Below are positions 1-8,755 of a DNA stretch of 64,000 nt, piece after piece; position 1 is the first letter of the stretch; each line of letters starts with the position of its first letter. The DNA lies in contig NZ_JBELZM010000008.1 of NCBI RefSeq assembly GCF_040273735.1, forward strand, positions 62,001 to 126,000. The letters are read 5' to 3'. Made by a program: the position numbers and the translations under genes. The notes beneath the pieces were generated by a model. That model worked only from the letters and a program-made list of their open reading frames with translations, was not told the origin of the DNA and made no database searches. Source of the stretch: Solibacillus sp040273735. Its GTDB lineage: Bacteria > Bacillota > Bacilli > Bacillales_A > Planococcaceae.

Positions 1-1002
1 TTCAAGTTCTTTTAAATTTCCTGGCCAGTCATAATTCAGAAATATTTCTTCGATTTCTGGTGCTAGACCTTTTACCGGGCTGCCATATGCAATACGTCGA
101 CGAGCAAAATAATCGTCCACGAAAGGTTTAATATCTTCTCGGCGCTCACGCAATGCCGGTACTTGAATTGTTAAGTTAGAAAATAAGTAATACAGATTTT
201 TGGAAAGGTGACCTTTCTGGATTAAGTCAATCGGATCTTCACCAATACTTGCAATAAATACATGGTTACGTTCGGAATGTTTCTCCAGAAGCTCCACGAT
301 ACGGTTCTGTGCTTCATCTGATAAAAATTCAATCCGCTCGGCAAAAAACGTATAGTTTTTTTCCTCGGCAATATATTTTTCAATCTGAGCGAGTAATGTT
401 TCTTCATTGCGGCGGCAAATAAGTGTAATAAAGCGTTCGTTTTTTTCTGCCAGCTCATGGTGAATACCTTCCGCAATCATATCTTTCCCTGTCCCTGATT
501 CACCGACTAGCATGACCGGAATACGACCTAGCGCTGCAATTTTGGCTTGCTGGATAACTTGCTTCATCAATTTTGAGACAGCGGTAATAATATCAAAAGT
601 TAATGGAGCACCGTAACGACTTAAAGGACGGTCCATCAAAAACTCCTGCTGTGTAATATCGCGGGAAAATTGAATAGCGATTTTCGTACCGTCATTTAGG
701 GTATATGGATAATAGTCATTCATCATTGTCACTTCTTCGCCACGGGCATTCCAGAACGTTTGCTTAATATGTTTGAAACTTTGACCCGAGGCTAAAACTT
801 TTTGCAGCATATTTTGCTCCAAATTAAAGTCGAGTGACTGTGATAAAAAGCGCTGCGTAATTTGTTCAAGTGATTCACCAGTAAGTTCGCGCATTTTTTT
901 GTTGTAAACGATGACTCGTCCATTTTCGTCAATAGCGCAAAGACCGGTTTCTATTTTTTCAATCATAAATTCAAAAACACTAGAGAGATCTAGTTGATTC
1001 AT
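1..1002 (-). CDS. PAS/AAA+ transcriptional regulator, RocR/NtrC-like, partial, GAFTGA missing
   Basis: The gene runs off the left edge; 334 codons are visible without a stop. The ATG at 1002 is preceded by GGAGGGGG about 9 bases upstream. Residues 1 to about 115 look like a PAS sensor domain (ETGLCAIDENGRVIVYNKKM). A bacterial enhancer-binding-protein AAA+ domain follows, with Walker A GESGTGKD, sensor/arginine-finger region PALRERREDI and the C-terminal signature YDWPGNLKELE. Between Walker A and PALRER there are only about 100 residues, roughly 27 fewer than I recall for NtrC. The GAFTGA loop that contacts sigma-54 is absent, and the Walker B position reads FFAE instead of FLDE. The DNA-binding domain would lie outside the window. 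Its divergent neighbour is rocA, so a RocR-like role in arginine/proline catabolism is likely. Activation of sigma-54 by this protein seems unlikely. Confidence 0.85.
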   Translation of the reverse strand, partial: MNQLDLSSVFEFMIEKIETGLCAIDENGRVIVYNKKMRELTGESLEQITQRFLSQSLDFNLEQNMLQKVLASGQSFKHIKQTFWNARGEEVTMMNDYYPYTLNDGTKIAIQFSRDITQQEFLMDRPLSRYGAPLTFDIITAVSKLMKQVIQQAKIAALGRIPVMLVGESGTGKDMIAEGIHHELAEKNERFITLICRRNEETLLAQIEKYIAEEKNYTFFAERIEFLSDEAQNRIVELLEKHSERNHVFIASIGEDPIDLIQKGHLSKNLYYLFSNLTIQVPALRERREDIKPFVDDYFARRRIAYGSPVKGLAPEIEEIFLNYDWPGNLKELE

Positions 1003-1078
1003 GCGGTGTAACCCCCTCCATTTTATTTTAGCATGGGAATGTCAAAATGAGATAATTTGCGTAATTTAGAAAAAATAA

Positions 1079-1107
1079 TTGATTTAAGCATTATTATATT
1101 GCATAAT
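1079..1107 (+). promoter_or_regulatory. sigma-A promoter of rocA
   Basis: TTGATT (1079-1084) and CATAAT (1102-1107) are separated by 17 bases, a good match to a vegetative promoter. I see no -24/-12 (GG-N10-GC) element here, which fits the missing GAFTGA loop in the divergent regulator. Confidence 0.5.
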
Positions 1108-1147
1108 TCAAATTAAGAAACATAATATGATGCAAAAAAATATTGCA
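1099..1147. promoter_or_regulatory. Cluster of TTGCA half-sites upstream of rocA
   Basis: TTGCAT (1099-1104), ATGCAA (1130-1135) and TTGCA (1143-1147) form two overlapping inverted repeats across the -10 region and the transcribed leader. They could be operator sites for the divergent regulator. B. subtilis RocR sites are, as far as I recall, also TGCAAA-rich palindromes; I am not certain of that match. Confidence 0.35.
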
Positions 1148-1170
1148 CTTAATATCGGAGGTAATGATAA

Positions 1171-2715
1171 ATGATTAACTATAAACATGAACCATTTACA
1201 GATTTCTCGGTAGAAGAAAACAAGCAAGCTTATTTGGAAGCGCTTAAAAAAGTAGAATCACAGCTTGGTGCCGACTATCCTCTAATTATCGGTGGCGAAC
1301 GTATTACGACAGAAGAAAAAATTGTATCATATAACCCGGCAAAGAAAACAGAAGTGATCGGGTCTGTATCAAAAGCTTCAAAAGACTTGGCTGAAAAAGC
1401 GATGCAAGAAGCAGATAAAGCATTCAAATCATGGAAAAAGGTTAAACCTGAAATCCGTGCAGACGTATTATTCAAAGCAGCGACAATTATCCGTCGCCGT
1501 AAGCATGAGTTTTCTGCATGGTTAACGAAAGAAGCAGGTAAGCCATGGAATGAGGCGGATGCCGATACTGCAGAAGCGATCGACTTTTTAGAATATTATG
1601 GCCGTCAAATGCTGGAAATGAAAGATGGACGTAAAGTAGAAAGCCGTCCAAATGAATACAACCGTTATGATTATATTCCACTAGGGATCGGGATTGTTAT
1701 TTCACCTTGGAACTTCCCGTTCGCTATTATGGCAGGTACAACTGTAGCTGCTGTTGTTACTGGCAACACAGTTTTATTAAAACCAGCATCAACAACACCG
1801 GTTGTCGCTTATAAGTTTATTGAAGTACTTGAAGAAGCAGGTTTACCTAAAGGCGTAGTAAACTTCGTACCTGGTAGTGGGGCAGAAGTAGGGGACTACT
1901 TAGTAGACCACCCGAAAACACGCTTCATCAGTTTTACAGGTTCTCGTGATGTCGGCTTACGTATTAACGAACGTGCATCAAAATTAAGTCCAGGTCAAAT
2001 TTGGATTAAACGTGTCATCGCTGAAATGGGCGGTAAAGATACAATCGTTGTTGATAAGGATGCAGATTTAGAGTTAGCTGCACAGTCCATTGTAAAATCA
2101 GCTTTCGGTTTCTCAGGACAAAAGTGTTCAGCATGTTCACGTGTAGTAATCGTAAAAGATGTATATGATCAAGTTGTAAACCGTGTGGAAGAGTTAACGA
2201 AATCATTAACAATCGGTGACCCTGCTGACAATAACAACTTTATGGCGACAGTAATCGATTCAGCAGCTTTCAAAAAAATCAGCGAATATATTGAAATCGG
2301 TAAAACAGAAGGCCGTCTAGTTGCTGGTGGTACTGCAGATGATTCTGTTGGTTACTTCGTACACCCGACAGTATTTGCCGATGTAGATCCGGAAGCGCGT
2401 ATTATGAAAGAAGAAATCTTCGGTCCGGTTGTAGCGATTACAAAAGCAGATTCATTCGAAGACGCGATTGATATCGCAAACAATACTGAATACGGATTAA
2501 CAGGTGCTGTTATTACAAACGACCGTATGAACATAGAGTATGCTCGCGAAGAGTTCCATGTCGGAAACCTTTATTTCAACCGCGGCTGTACAGGTGCAAT
2601 CGTTGGTTACCAACCATTTGGCGGCTTCAATATGTCAGGTACTGACTCTAAAGCGGGCGGGCCAGATTATTTGACATTGCATATGCAAGCGAAAACAACA
2701 TCAGAAGCATTTTAA
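1171..2715 (+). CDS. rocA: 1-pyrroline-5-carboxylate dehydrogenase RocA
   Basis: This cytosolic enzyme oxidises pyrroline-5-carboxylate (glutamate semialdehyde) to glutamate with NAD+, the last step of proline and arginine breakdown. The 514-residue length matches Bacillus RocA. The aldehyde-dehydrogenase fold is clear: the coenzyme-binding region contains SPWNFPFAIMAG, the catalytic glutamate is in AEMGGKD, and the nucleophile cysteine is in FGFSGQKCSACSR. GGAGG sits 7 bases before the ATG. The gene stands alone, ends in a strong terminator, and is divergent from a RocR-like regulator, which suggests local control by arginine, ornithine or proline. Confidence 0.95.
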   Translation: MINYKHEPFTDFSVEENKQAYLEALKKVESQLGADYPLIIGGERITTEEKIVSYNPAKKTEVIGSVSKASKDLAEKAMQEADKAFKSWKKVKPEIRADVLFKAATIIRRRKHEFSAWLTKEAGKPWNEADADTAEAIDFLEYYGRQMLEMKDGRKVESRPNEYNRYDYIPLGIGIVISPWNFPFAIMAGTTVAAVVTGNTVLLKPASTTPVVAYKFIEVLEEAGLPKGVVNFVPGSGAEVGDYLVDHPKTRFISFTGSRDVGLRINERASKLSPGQIWIKRVIAEMGGKDTIVVDKDADLELAAQSIVKSAFGFSGQKCSACSRVVIVKDVYDQVVNRVEELTKSLTIGDPADNNNFMATVIDSAAFKKISEYIEIGKTEGRLVAGGTADDSVGYFVHPTVFADVDPEARIMKEEIFGPVVAITKADSFEDAIDIANNTEYGLTGAVITNDRMNIEYAREEFHVGNLYFNRGCTGAIVGYQPFGGFNMSGTDSKAGGPDYLTLHMQAKTTSEAF

Positions 2716-2760
2716 TCATAAAGTAAAAGTCATTGGAAATTCCTTATTATAATAGAAAGA

Positions 2761-2796
2761 ACTCCTTCACATTGCCTCGTGAAGGAGTTTTTATTT
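2761..2796 (+). terminator. Terminator of rocA
   Basis: A perfect 10-bp stem (ACTCCTTCAC / GTGAAGGAGT) with an 8-base loop is followed by a T-rich run. On the other strand it may also stop oppF transcripts. Confidence 0.85.
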
Positions 2797-2803
2797 TGTT
2801 CTT

Positions 2804-3712
2804 TTATTTAGCCCAGTCTTTTACTTGTGCATCTGTGCCAAAGACGAAATGGCCAGGGCGGGCTTCGATAACTTTAGCTGCCGGATCATGTTCAACATGT
2901 TTGTACGGGATACGTGTACGGTTTCGTTCGTAAGCCGGATCTGGCTGAGGAACTGCAGATAATAGAGACTTCGTATAAGGGTGGATTGGGTTGTTGTAAA
3001 TCTCATCCGCACTTCCAAGTTCTAATATTTTACCGCGATACATAACCGCAATTCGGTCAGATATATACTTTACCATTGATAAATCATGGGCGATGAATAA
3101 ATAAGTTAATCCGCGTTCTTTTTGAAGTTGCTTTAGTAAGTTTACTACCTGTGCCTGGATAGAAACATCAAGCGCAGAAATCGGCTCATCTGCAATAATA
3201 AAGCTTGGATCTAAACTAAGTGCACGGGCAATACCGATACGTTGACGCTGACCACCAGAAAACTCGTGGGCATAACGGTTAGCATGCTCGCTTGTCAGTC
3301 CAACAGCTTCCAGCAACTCTCCGATACGAGCTTGGCGTTCTTTTTTATTTTTATACAGGCCATGGATGTCAAAGCCTTCTGCAATTAATTCACCGGCCGT
3401 CATACGAGGATTTAAACTCGCATAAGGGTCCTGGAAAATCATTTGCATTTCACGGTTGAATTGCATCAATTCTTTTCTAGACTTCATCTCTGATATGTTT
3501 TTGCCTTTAAAGGTAATTTGACCTTCTGTAATATCGTAAAGGCGGATAATCGAGCGACCAGTTGTAGATTTACCGCAGCCTGACTCCCCGACTAAACCTA
3601 ATGTTTCACCTTCATACACATCAAAGGAGATGCCATCAATCGCTTTAATCGGCTGTTTAGCAGTGCCAAAATACTGTTTTAAGCCTTGTACTTCTAATAT
3701 TTTATTTGCCAT
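2804..3712 (-). CDS. oppF: Oligopeptide ABC transporter ATP-binding protein OppF
   Basis: One of two ATPases that power peptide import at the cytoplasmic face of the membrane. The 302-residue protein has Walker A GESGCGKST near residue 41, signature SGGQRQR, and Walker B SFIIADEP. The C-terminal part (NPIHPYTKSLLSAVPQPDP) is the oligopeptide/dipeptide transporter extension, seen together with the ATPase domain in OppD/OppF/DppF proteins. It is the last gene of oppA-oppB-oppC-oppD-oppF, starting 2 bases after the oppD stop, so the two are almost certainly translated together. No internal defect is visible. Confidence 0.92.
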   Translation of the reverse strand: MANKILEVQGLKQYFGTAKQPIKAIDGISFDVYEGETLGLVGESGCGKSTTGRSIIRLYDITEGQITFKGKNISEMKSRKELMQFNREMQMIFQDPYASLNPRMTAGELIAEGFDIHGLYKNKKERQARIGELLEAVGLTSEHANRYAHEFSGGQRQRIGIARALSLDPSFIIADEPISALDVSIQAQVVNLLKQLQKERGLTYLFIAHDLSMVKYISDRIAVMYRGKILELGSADEIYNNPIHPYTKSLLSAVPQPDPAYERNRTRIPYKHVEHDPAAKVIEARPGHFVFGTDAQVKDWAK

Positions 3713-3714
3713 AA

Positions 3715-4761
3715 TTACATGCCCTCCTGTTGATAGCCTTTAATACGGCGTGCTACCGCATCAGGAACAGGCATTTTTGGTGCATCAGGATGCAGTAGCC
3801 AAGTTTTTGCGTAGTGTGTATCCGATACTTTAAACATTGGCGGTTCCATTTCAAAATCGATTTTCATTGCAAACTCATTACGAGGGGCAAATGCATCGCC
3901 TTTAGGTGGATCGATCAGGTTTGGCGGTGAACCCGGAATCGCCATTAACAGCTCATCTGTAGAGTTGTTTAAGTCCGGCATAGAGCCAAGCAGTCCCCAA
4001 GTATACGGGTGCTGCGGATTGTAGAAAATATCTTCCACAGTACCGTACTCAACGATTTGACCGGCGTACATTACCGCAACTCGGTCCGCAACATTTGCTA
4101 CAACACCTAAATCATGTGTAATGAAAATAATTGACGTATTTGATTTTTTCTGAAGTTCTTTCATCAGCTCTAAAATTTGGGCCTGAATTGTTACATCAAG
4201 TGCTGTTGTTGGCTCATCGGCAATTAAAAGCTTCGGATCTGCTGCAAGTGCGATGGCGATAACAACACGTTGGCGCATCCCGCCTGATAGTTCATGAGGA
4301 TAAGCTTTATAACGTTTTTCAGGGAAAGGGATACCTACTTGATCAAGCAACTCAATCGCACGTTTTTTTGCTTCATCCTTACTCGTTACTTTTTTATGCT
4401 TTAGAAGCACTTCGGTAATTTGCGTACCGATACGCATTGTTGGGTTTAATGCAGTCATTGGATCTTGGAAAATCATTGAAATATCATTTCCGCGAACTTG
4501 CATCATTTCTTTTTCAGACAAAGGAATAATATTGCGACCATTGAAGTTAATCTCACCACCGGCATAAATACCAGGGGGCTGTGGAATTAACTTCATCAGT
4601 GCGTTACTCGTTACTGATTTGCCGGAACCGGATTCACCAACGATTGCTAATGTTTCGCCTTCGTATAATTCAAAGCTTACTCCGCGTACGGCTTGTACGA
4701 CACCAGCGTACGTTTTGAAATTAATACGTAAGTCGTTTACTTCTAATACTTTTTTCTTCAT
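3715..4761 (-). CDS. oppD: Oligopeptide ABC transporter ATP-binding protein OppD
   Basis: This is the second ATPase of the peptide importer. Walker A GESGSGKS, signature SGGMRQR and Walker B LLIADEP are all present, and the C-terminal half carries the peptide-importer extension (NPQHPYTWGLLGSMPDL). I chose the ATG at 4761 (348 residues) because AAGGAGA lies 9 bases upstream. A GTG three codons earlier would abut that ribosome binding site. The gene is tightly packed between oppC (14-base gap) and oppF. Confidence 0.92.
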   Translation of the reverse strand: MKKKVLEVNDLRINFKTYAGVVQAVRGVSFELYEGETLAIVGESGSGKSVTSNALMKLIPQPPGIYAGGEINFNGRNIIPLSEKEMMQVRGNDISMIFQDPMTALNPTMRIGTQITEVLLKHKKVTSKDEAKKRAIELLDQVGIPFPEKRYKAYPHELSGGMRQRVVIAIALAADPKLLIADEPTTALDVTIQAQILELMKELQKKSNTSIIFITHDLGVVANVADRVAVMYAGQIVEYGTVEDIFYNPQHPYTWGLLGSMPDLNNSTDELLMAIPGSPPNLIDPPKGDAFAPRNEFAMKIDFEMEPPMFKVSDTHYAKTWLLHPDAPKMPVPDAVARRIKGYQQEGM

Positions 4762-4775
4762 TGCGTACACTCTCC

Positions 4776-5708
4776 TTATTTACGTAATTTCGGATCAAGT
4801 GCGTCACGTAAGCCGTCTCCAACTGCGTTAAATGCGAAAATTGTAATCGAGATTAAAGCTGCAGGGAACAATAATCGCCATGGTGCAGATTGAAGTGCTT
4901 TGAAACCTTCAGAGGCCATCGTACCCCAGCTGGCTAAAGGAGCCTGAACCCCTAAACCTAAGTAGCTTAAGAAACTCTCTGTGAAAATTGCACTTGGAAT
5001 AGTCATTGTCATTGTTACTAAAATAGCACCCATTGCATTTGGGATTAAGTGACGTTTAATGATGTGCCATTGATTTGCGCCTAATGTACGAGCAGCAAGT
5101 ACGTATTCCTGATTTTTAATTTTCAGTACTTCACTTCGTACAATTCGCGCCATGTTTACCCAACCTGTAATGGAAAGGGCGATAATCATAGGAACTAAAC
5201 CAGGCTCCATAATTACCAATAAAATAATTACTACTAATAAATAAGGGATTGCCGTTAATACGTCTGCGATACGCATCATAATGTTATCGACACGACCACC
5301 TGCCAAACCTGCAATACTTCCCCATAAAACACCGATAATTAAATCTATTACAGCGGCAGTGATACCGATGAATAATGAAATTCGAGCGCCTTCCCATGCA
5401 CGGACGAAAATATCACGCGCAAGGTCATCCGTACCGAACCAATGTGTTGCAGAAGGAGCGGTATTGTAAAAACCAACATTCTGTTCATACGTATAAGAAG
5501 AGAACACCGGTGCGAAAATCGCAAATCCAGCAATTATAATAAGAAGGATTAACCCGACTACAGCTAACTTGTTATGAGAGAAGCGATAAAATACTTCTTT
5601 CCAATAAGATACTTGCTTTTTAGAAAGGGCATCTGTATTTTCTGAACGACCGACAACATCGAACATGTCAGCTGATACTTTTGGTATTTGCTGTTCGTTT
5701 TGAGTCAT
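4776..5708 (-). CDS. oppC: Oligopeptide ABC transporter permease OppC
   Basis: Integral membrane subunit of the peptide importer, 310 residues. The N-terminal cytoplasmic tail of about 45 residues precedes the first membrane segment (LAVVGLILLIIIAGFAIFAP), the usual OppC arrangement. The permease loop (EAA-like motif) is around EYVLAARTLGANQWHIIKRHLIPN and contacts the ATPases. The ATG overlaps the oppB stop codon, and AAAGGAGCG supplies the ribosome binding site inside the oppB end. OppC and OppB together form the pore. Confidence 0.92.
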   Translation of the reverse strand: MTQNEQQIPKVSADMFDVVGRSENTDALSKKQVSYWKEVFYRFSHNKLAVVGLILLIIIAGFAIFAPVFSSYTYEQNVGFYNTAPSATHWFGTDDLARDIFVRAWEGARISLFIGITAAVIDLIIGVLWGSIAGLAGGRVDNIMMRIADVLTAIPYLLVVIILLVIMEPGLVPMIIALSITGWVNMARIVRSEVLKIKNQEYVLAARTLGANQWHIIKRHLIPNAMGAILVTMTMTIPSAIFTESFLSYLGLGVQAPLASWGTMASEGFKALQSAPWRLLFPAALISITIFAFNAVGDGLRDALDPKLRK

Positions 5709-6637
5709 TATTTTTTCGCTCCTTTCAATTTAATACGTGGATCGATGACACTGTATAAAATGTCTACGATTAATACAGCAAGTAATAAAATTAATGAATA
5801 GAACACAGTCGTACCCATAATTACCGTATAGTCACGGTTTGTAATACTTGTTACGAAATGGCGGCCAAGTCCTGGTACAGCAAATATCTGTTCAATGACG
5901 AACGAACCAGTAATAACACCGGCAAATAATGGACCTAAATACGTTACAACCGGCAATAATGCATTACGTAAAGAGTGCTTGAACACAATTGTCCATTTTC
6001 CTAGACCTTTTGCACGAGCAAGCTTTACATACTCACTATTGTTTTGCTCCAACATACTAGAACGAGTAAGTTTAGCGATAAATCCGGCATGGGTAACGGC
6101 GATTGCCAGCGATGGTAAAAGCGTATAGGTGAATCCTTTCCAGCCACTTACCGGGAACCAGCCAGCTTCAAATGCCAGGTAATACTGCAAGAGTCCGGCT
6201 AAAATGAATGAAGGAACTGAAATCCCTAATATTGCAAAAATTGTTGCGGCATAATCTCCAAAGCGATTATGATACAGTGCAGAAACAACACCGAGTAAAA
6301 CACCGAGGCCGATAGCTAAAACCATTGCCTGAAGACCTAAAGCAAGGGATACAGGGAAACTTTCTGCGATAATGTCATTCGTGGAGCGGCCTTTGTATTT
6401 CATCGACTCCCCAAAATCAAATGTCATCGTGTCTACTAAATAGTCTTTATATTGGATATACCAAGGATTATCCAACCCGTATTTCGCGTTTAACTGTTCT
6501 TCGATAGCAGGCGGCAATTCACGTTCGCTCGTAAAAGGGCTACCGGGAGCAAGCTGCATTAAGAAGAACGTCGCTGTAATAATTAAGTACATTGCAAGTA
6601 CGATGTAGAGTAATCGTTTAATAATAAAGTTAAGCAA
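5708..6637 (-). CDS. oppB: Oligopeptide ABC transporter permease OppB
   Basis: Integral membrane subunit pairing with OppC, 309 residues. It begins with a membrane segment (IIKRLLYIVLAMYLIITATF) followed by the long external loop with QLAPGSPF that typifies OppB. The cytoplasmic coupling loop is EYVKLARAKGLGKWTIVFKH. The start is a TTG preceded by AAAGGAGG with 8-base spacing. The gene is separated from oppA by a stem-loop that probably lowers permease expression relative to the binding protein. Confidence 0.92.
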   Translation of the reverse strand: MLNFIIKRLLYIVLAMYLIITATFFLMQLAPGSPFTSERELPPAIEEQLNAKYGLDNPWYIQYKDYLVDTMTFDFGESMKYKGRSTNDIIAESFPVSLALGLQAMVLAIGLGVLLGVVSALYHNRFGDYAATIFAILGISVPSFILAGLLQYYLAFEAGWFPVSGWKGFTYTLLPSLAIAVTHAGFIAKLTRSSMLEQNNSEYVKLARAKGLGKWTIVFKHSLRNALLPVVTYLGPLFAGVITGSFVIEQIFAVPGLGRHFVTSITNRDYTVIMGTTVFYSLILLLAVLIVDILYSVIDPRIKLKGAKK

Positions 6638-6687
6638 TGTCCGTACCTCCTTTTTATACTATTTTGAAAATTCAATAAAACTATGAA

Positions 6688-6723
6688 AGGGAGTGCCCGA
6701 AACATAATTTCGAGGCACTCCCT
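6688..6723 (-). terminator. Intra-operon stem-loop between oppA and oppB
   Basis: A 10-bp stem (AGGGAGTGCC / GGCACTCCCT) is extended by CGAAA/TTTCG around a 5-base loop, with one bulged base. On the minus strand the downstream sequence has only a weak T-tract. It probably acts as a partial terminator and as an oppA mRNA 3'-end stabiliser, a common design for solute-binding-protein operons. Confidence 0.6.
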
Positions 6724-6784
6724 ATTTACGATGATTTTTGAAATTATATCGACCATCGTAGGAGTAAATACTAACTAGTTAAAA

Positions 6785-8401
6785 TTACTTCACTTTAACG
6801 TATTTAAGGTTAATGTTACCTAAAGCATCTGGTACCATATTTTCTACTTCATCAGATACAACGTTTAAGTTAGTGTTGTAGTAAATAGGTGCTACTGGCA
6901 TTTCTTCCATAATTACCGCTTCTGCAGCCAATAATTTTTCCGTACGTTTTGCCGGATCTGTTTCAGAGATTGACTCATTTAATAATGCAGTGTACTCATC
7001 GTTTGACCAACCGGTTTGGTTATTGCCGTTTTCGGCAGAGTTATACATTTCCAGGAATGTATACGCATCATTGTAGTCAGCGCCCCAACCTAGTCGCCCA
7101 ATTTGGTAATCGCCATTTCCGATTTTATCTAAGTATACTTGCCACTCTGAGTTATCAAGTTTAACAGTGATACCTAAATTCGATGACCAGCCTTGTTGAA
7201 TGAATTGTGCGATTGAAGAGTGTGCTTCAGAAGTGTTGTATGAAACTTTTACTTCTAAATCTTTAGCGTTAGCTAAGCCTAATTCTTTCAGACCAGCCTC
7301 TAAATATTTCTTCGCTTCTTCGAAATCAGCATCTTTGAAGTATCCTTCATCATCGCCGAAGCCTTCTACAGAGTTTGGCACAATACCTAAAGCAGGTTCT
7401 TGTTCACCTTTTACTACATTACTGATTAAGCCTTCACGATCGATTGCCAATGCTAATGCTTTACGAATGTTTTCGTTTTGCATTACTGGATCTTCTGTAT
7501 TGAACTTATACCAGTAAATAGATGACATATCAGAAACGTTTAATTTATCTTCTGATTTTAAACGGTCGATTGCATCAAGAGAAATTGTCCCGTAAGGAGC
7601 TCCTAGGAAATCGACTTCACCAGCGTCGAACATAGTCATTTGAGTTGTTTCAGACTCAACCATTGCAATGTTTACAGTATCGATATCTACGTTTTCAGTA
7701 TCCCAGTAAGTATCGCTTTTCTCTAAAACGATATCGCCTGAATGGTTCCAAGTAGTTAAGTTGAATGCACCGTTCGATACATATGTATCTGCTTCTGTGT
7801 ACCATTTTGGATCCGCTTCAGCTGTTGCTTTATGAATTGGGTAGAACGTTTTGAATGCTGTTAATTCCAAGAAATATGGAGTTGGAGCGTTTAACGTAAC
7901 TTCTAATGTTTTTTCATCAATTACGTTAATTCCCACATCTTCAACAGTACCTTCACCGTTATTGTATGCCTCTGCTCCTTTAATAGGGTAAAGGATTGTA
8001 GAATATTCAGACGCATTTTCCGGGTTTAATGCCCATTTCCAAGCGTATGCAAAGTCTTCAGCCGTTACCTTTTCACCATTTGACCATTGTGCGTCACGTA
8101 AAGTGAAAGTGTAAGTTAATAGATCATCTGATACTTTATAGTCTTCAGCGGCAGCTAAAACCGGTTCGCCTTCAACCATTGTTGTTAAACCTTCAAAAGT
8201 ACTTTCCAAAATTGCACCAGAAGTTGTATCTGAAGCTAATTGTGGATGTAATGAAGGCGGCTCAGAAGTGATTAGTAAATCTAATTCTTTCTCACCGTCT
8301 CCAGATGATGTTGATTTTGTGTCTTCTGCCCCACATGCTGCAAGTAATGCGGATAATGAAAGTGCTGTAGCAGTCAATGCGACCTTTTTATTGCGTTTCA
8401 T
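6785..8401 (-). CDS. oppA: Oligopeptide-binding lipoprotein OppA
   Basis: Extracytoplasmic peptide receptor, 538 residues, of the SBP_bac_5 family. The N terminus is a lipoprotein signal: two-lysine n-region, hydrophobic core and lipobox LLAAC, so the mature protein is anchored through a cysteine near residue 23. The family signature region is WKWALNPENASEYSTILYPI-like, with TEDFAYAWKWAL upstream. AGGAGGGG lies 9 bases before the ATG. It is the first gene of the opp operon and is followed by a stem-loop. Substrates are likely short peptides for nutrition, possibly also signalling peptides. Confidence 0.92.
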   Translation of the reverse strand: MKRNKKVALTATALSLSALLAACGAEDTKSTSSGDGEKELDLLITSEPPSLHPQLASDTTSGAILESTFEGLTTMVEGEPVLAAAEDYKVSDDLLTYTFTLRDAQWSNGEKVTAEDFAYAWKWALNPENASEYSTILYPIKGAEAYNNGEGTVEDVGINVIDEKTLEVTLNAPTPYFLELTAFKTFYPIHKATAEADPKWYTEADTYVSNGAFNLTTWNHSGDIVLEKSDTYWDTENVDIDTVNIAMVESETTQMTMFDAGEVDFLGAPYGTISLDAIDRLKSEDKLNVSDMSSIYWYKFNTEDPVMQNENIRKALALAIDREGLISNVVKGEQEPALGIVPNSVEGFGDDEGYFKDADFEEAKKYLEAGLKELGLANAKDLEVKVSYNTSEAHSSIAQFIQQGWSSNLGITVKLDNSEWQVYLDKIGNGDYQIGRLGWGADYNDAYTFLEMYNSAENGNNQTGWSNDEYTALLNESISETDPAKRTEKLLAAEAVIMEEMPVAPIYYNTNLNVVSDEVENMVPDALGNINLKYVKVK

Positions 8402-8755
8402 AAATAACCCCTCCTAGAAAATCATGTAAATTAAATTTTCTGATAATTTTTTGATGCGTTATTTTAATATATCAGAATATTTATGAGAAATATATACTAC
8501 GTTTAAAATTTTTTGTAGATACTAATAAGTAAAACAATTAAGAAGATTTTTAATTATCGTACTATAAGATAATATTATTTGAATAAAATATTAATACGTT
8601 TTTATATTCTAGGAAATGATAACTATTTGCTGTTTTATGTAACTCGTTTTGAAAATTTGGAATTGTGTTATTGTGTAACAATTTTGACACATAAAACTTT
8701 CTTTTTTTCTTTAAAACGTGCAAAATAGAAGAGAGAAATGAAAGGTGGTATATAT
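8402..8755. other. AT-rich divergent intergenic region, oppA / thioredoxin-like gene
   Basis: These 354 bases hold the promoters of two divergent units. I see the oppA ribosome binding site and a short inverted repeat TGTTA-TTGTG-TAACA around 8667-8681, but no promoter pair I would defend and no plausible small gene. Confidence 0.4.

Noticed and set aside
1003..1170. Sigma-54 (-24/-12) promoter before rocA
   Set aside because: TTGC-like strings exist, but none has GG ten bases before GC. A sigma-A pair fits much better.
8660..8690. Rex-type redox operator before the thioredoxin-like gene
   Set aside because: The inverted repeat TGTTA-TTGTG-TAACA does not fit the TTGTGAA/TTCACAA pattern well enough.
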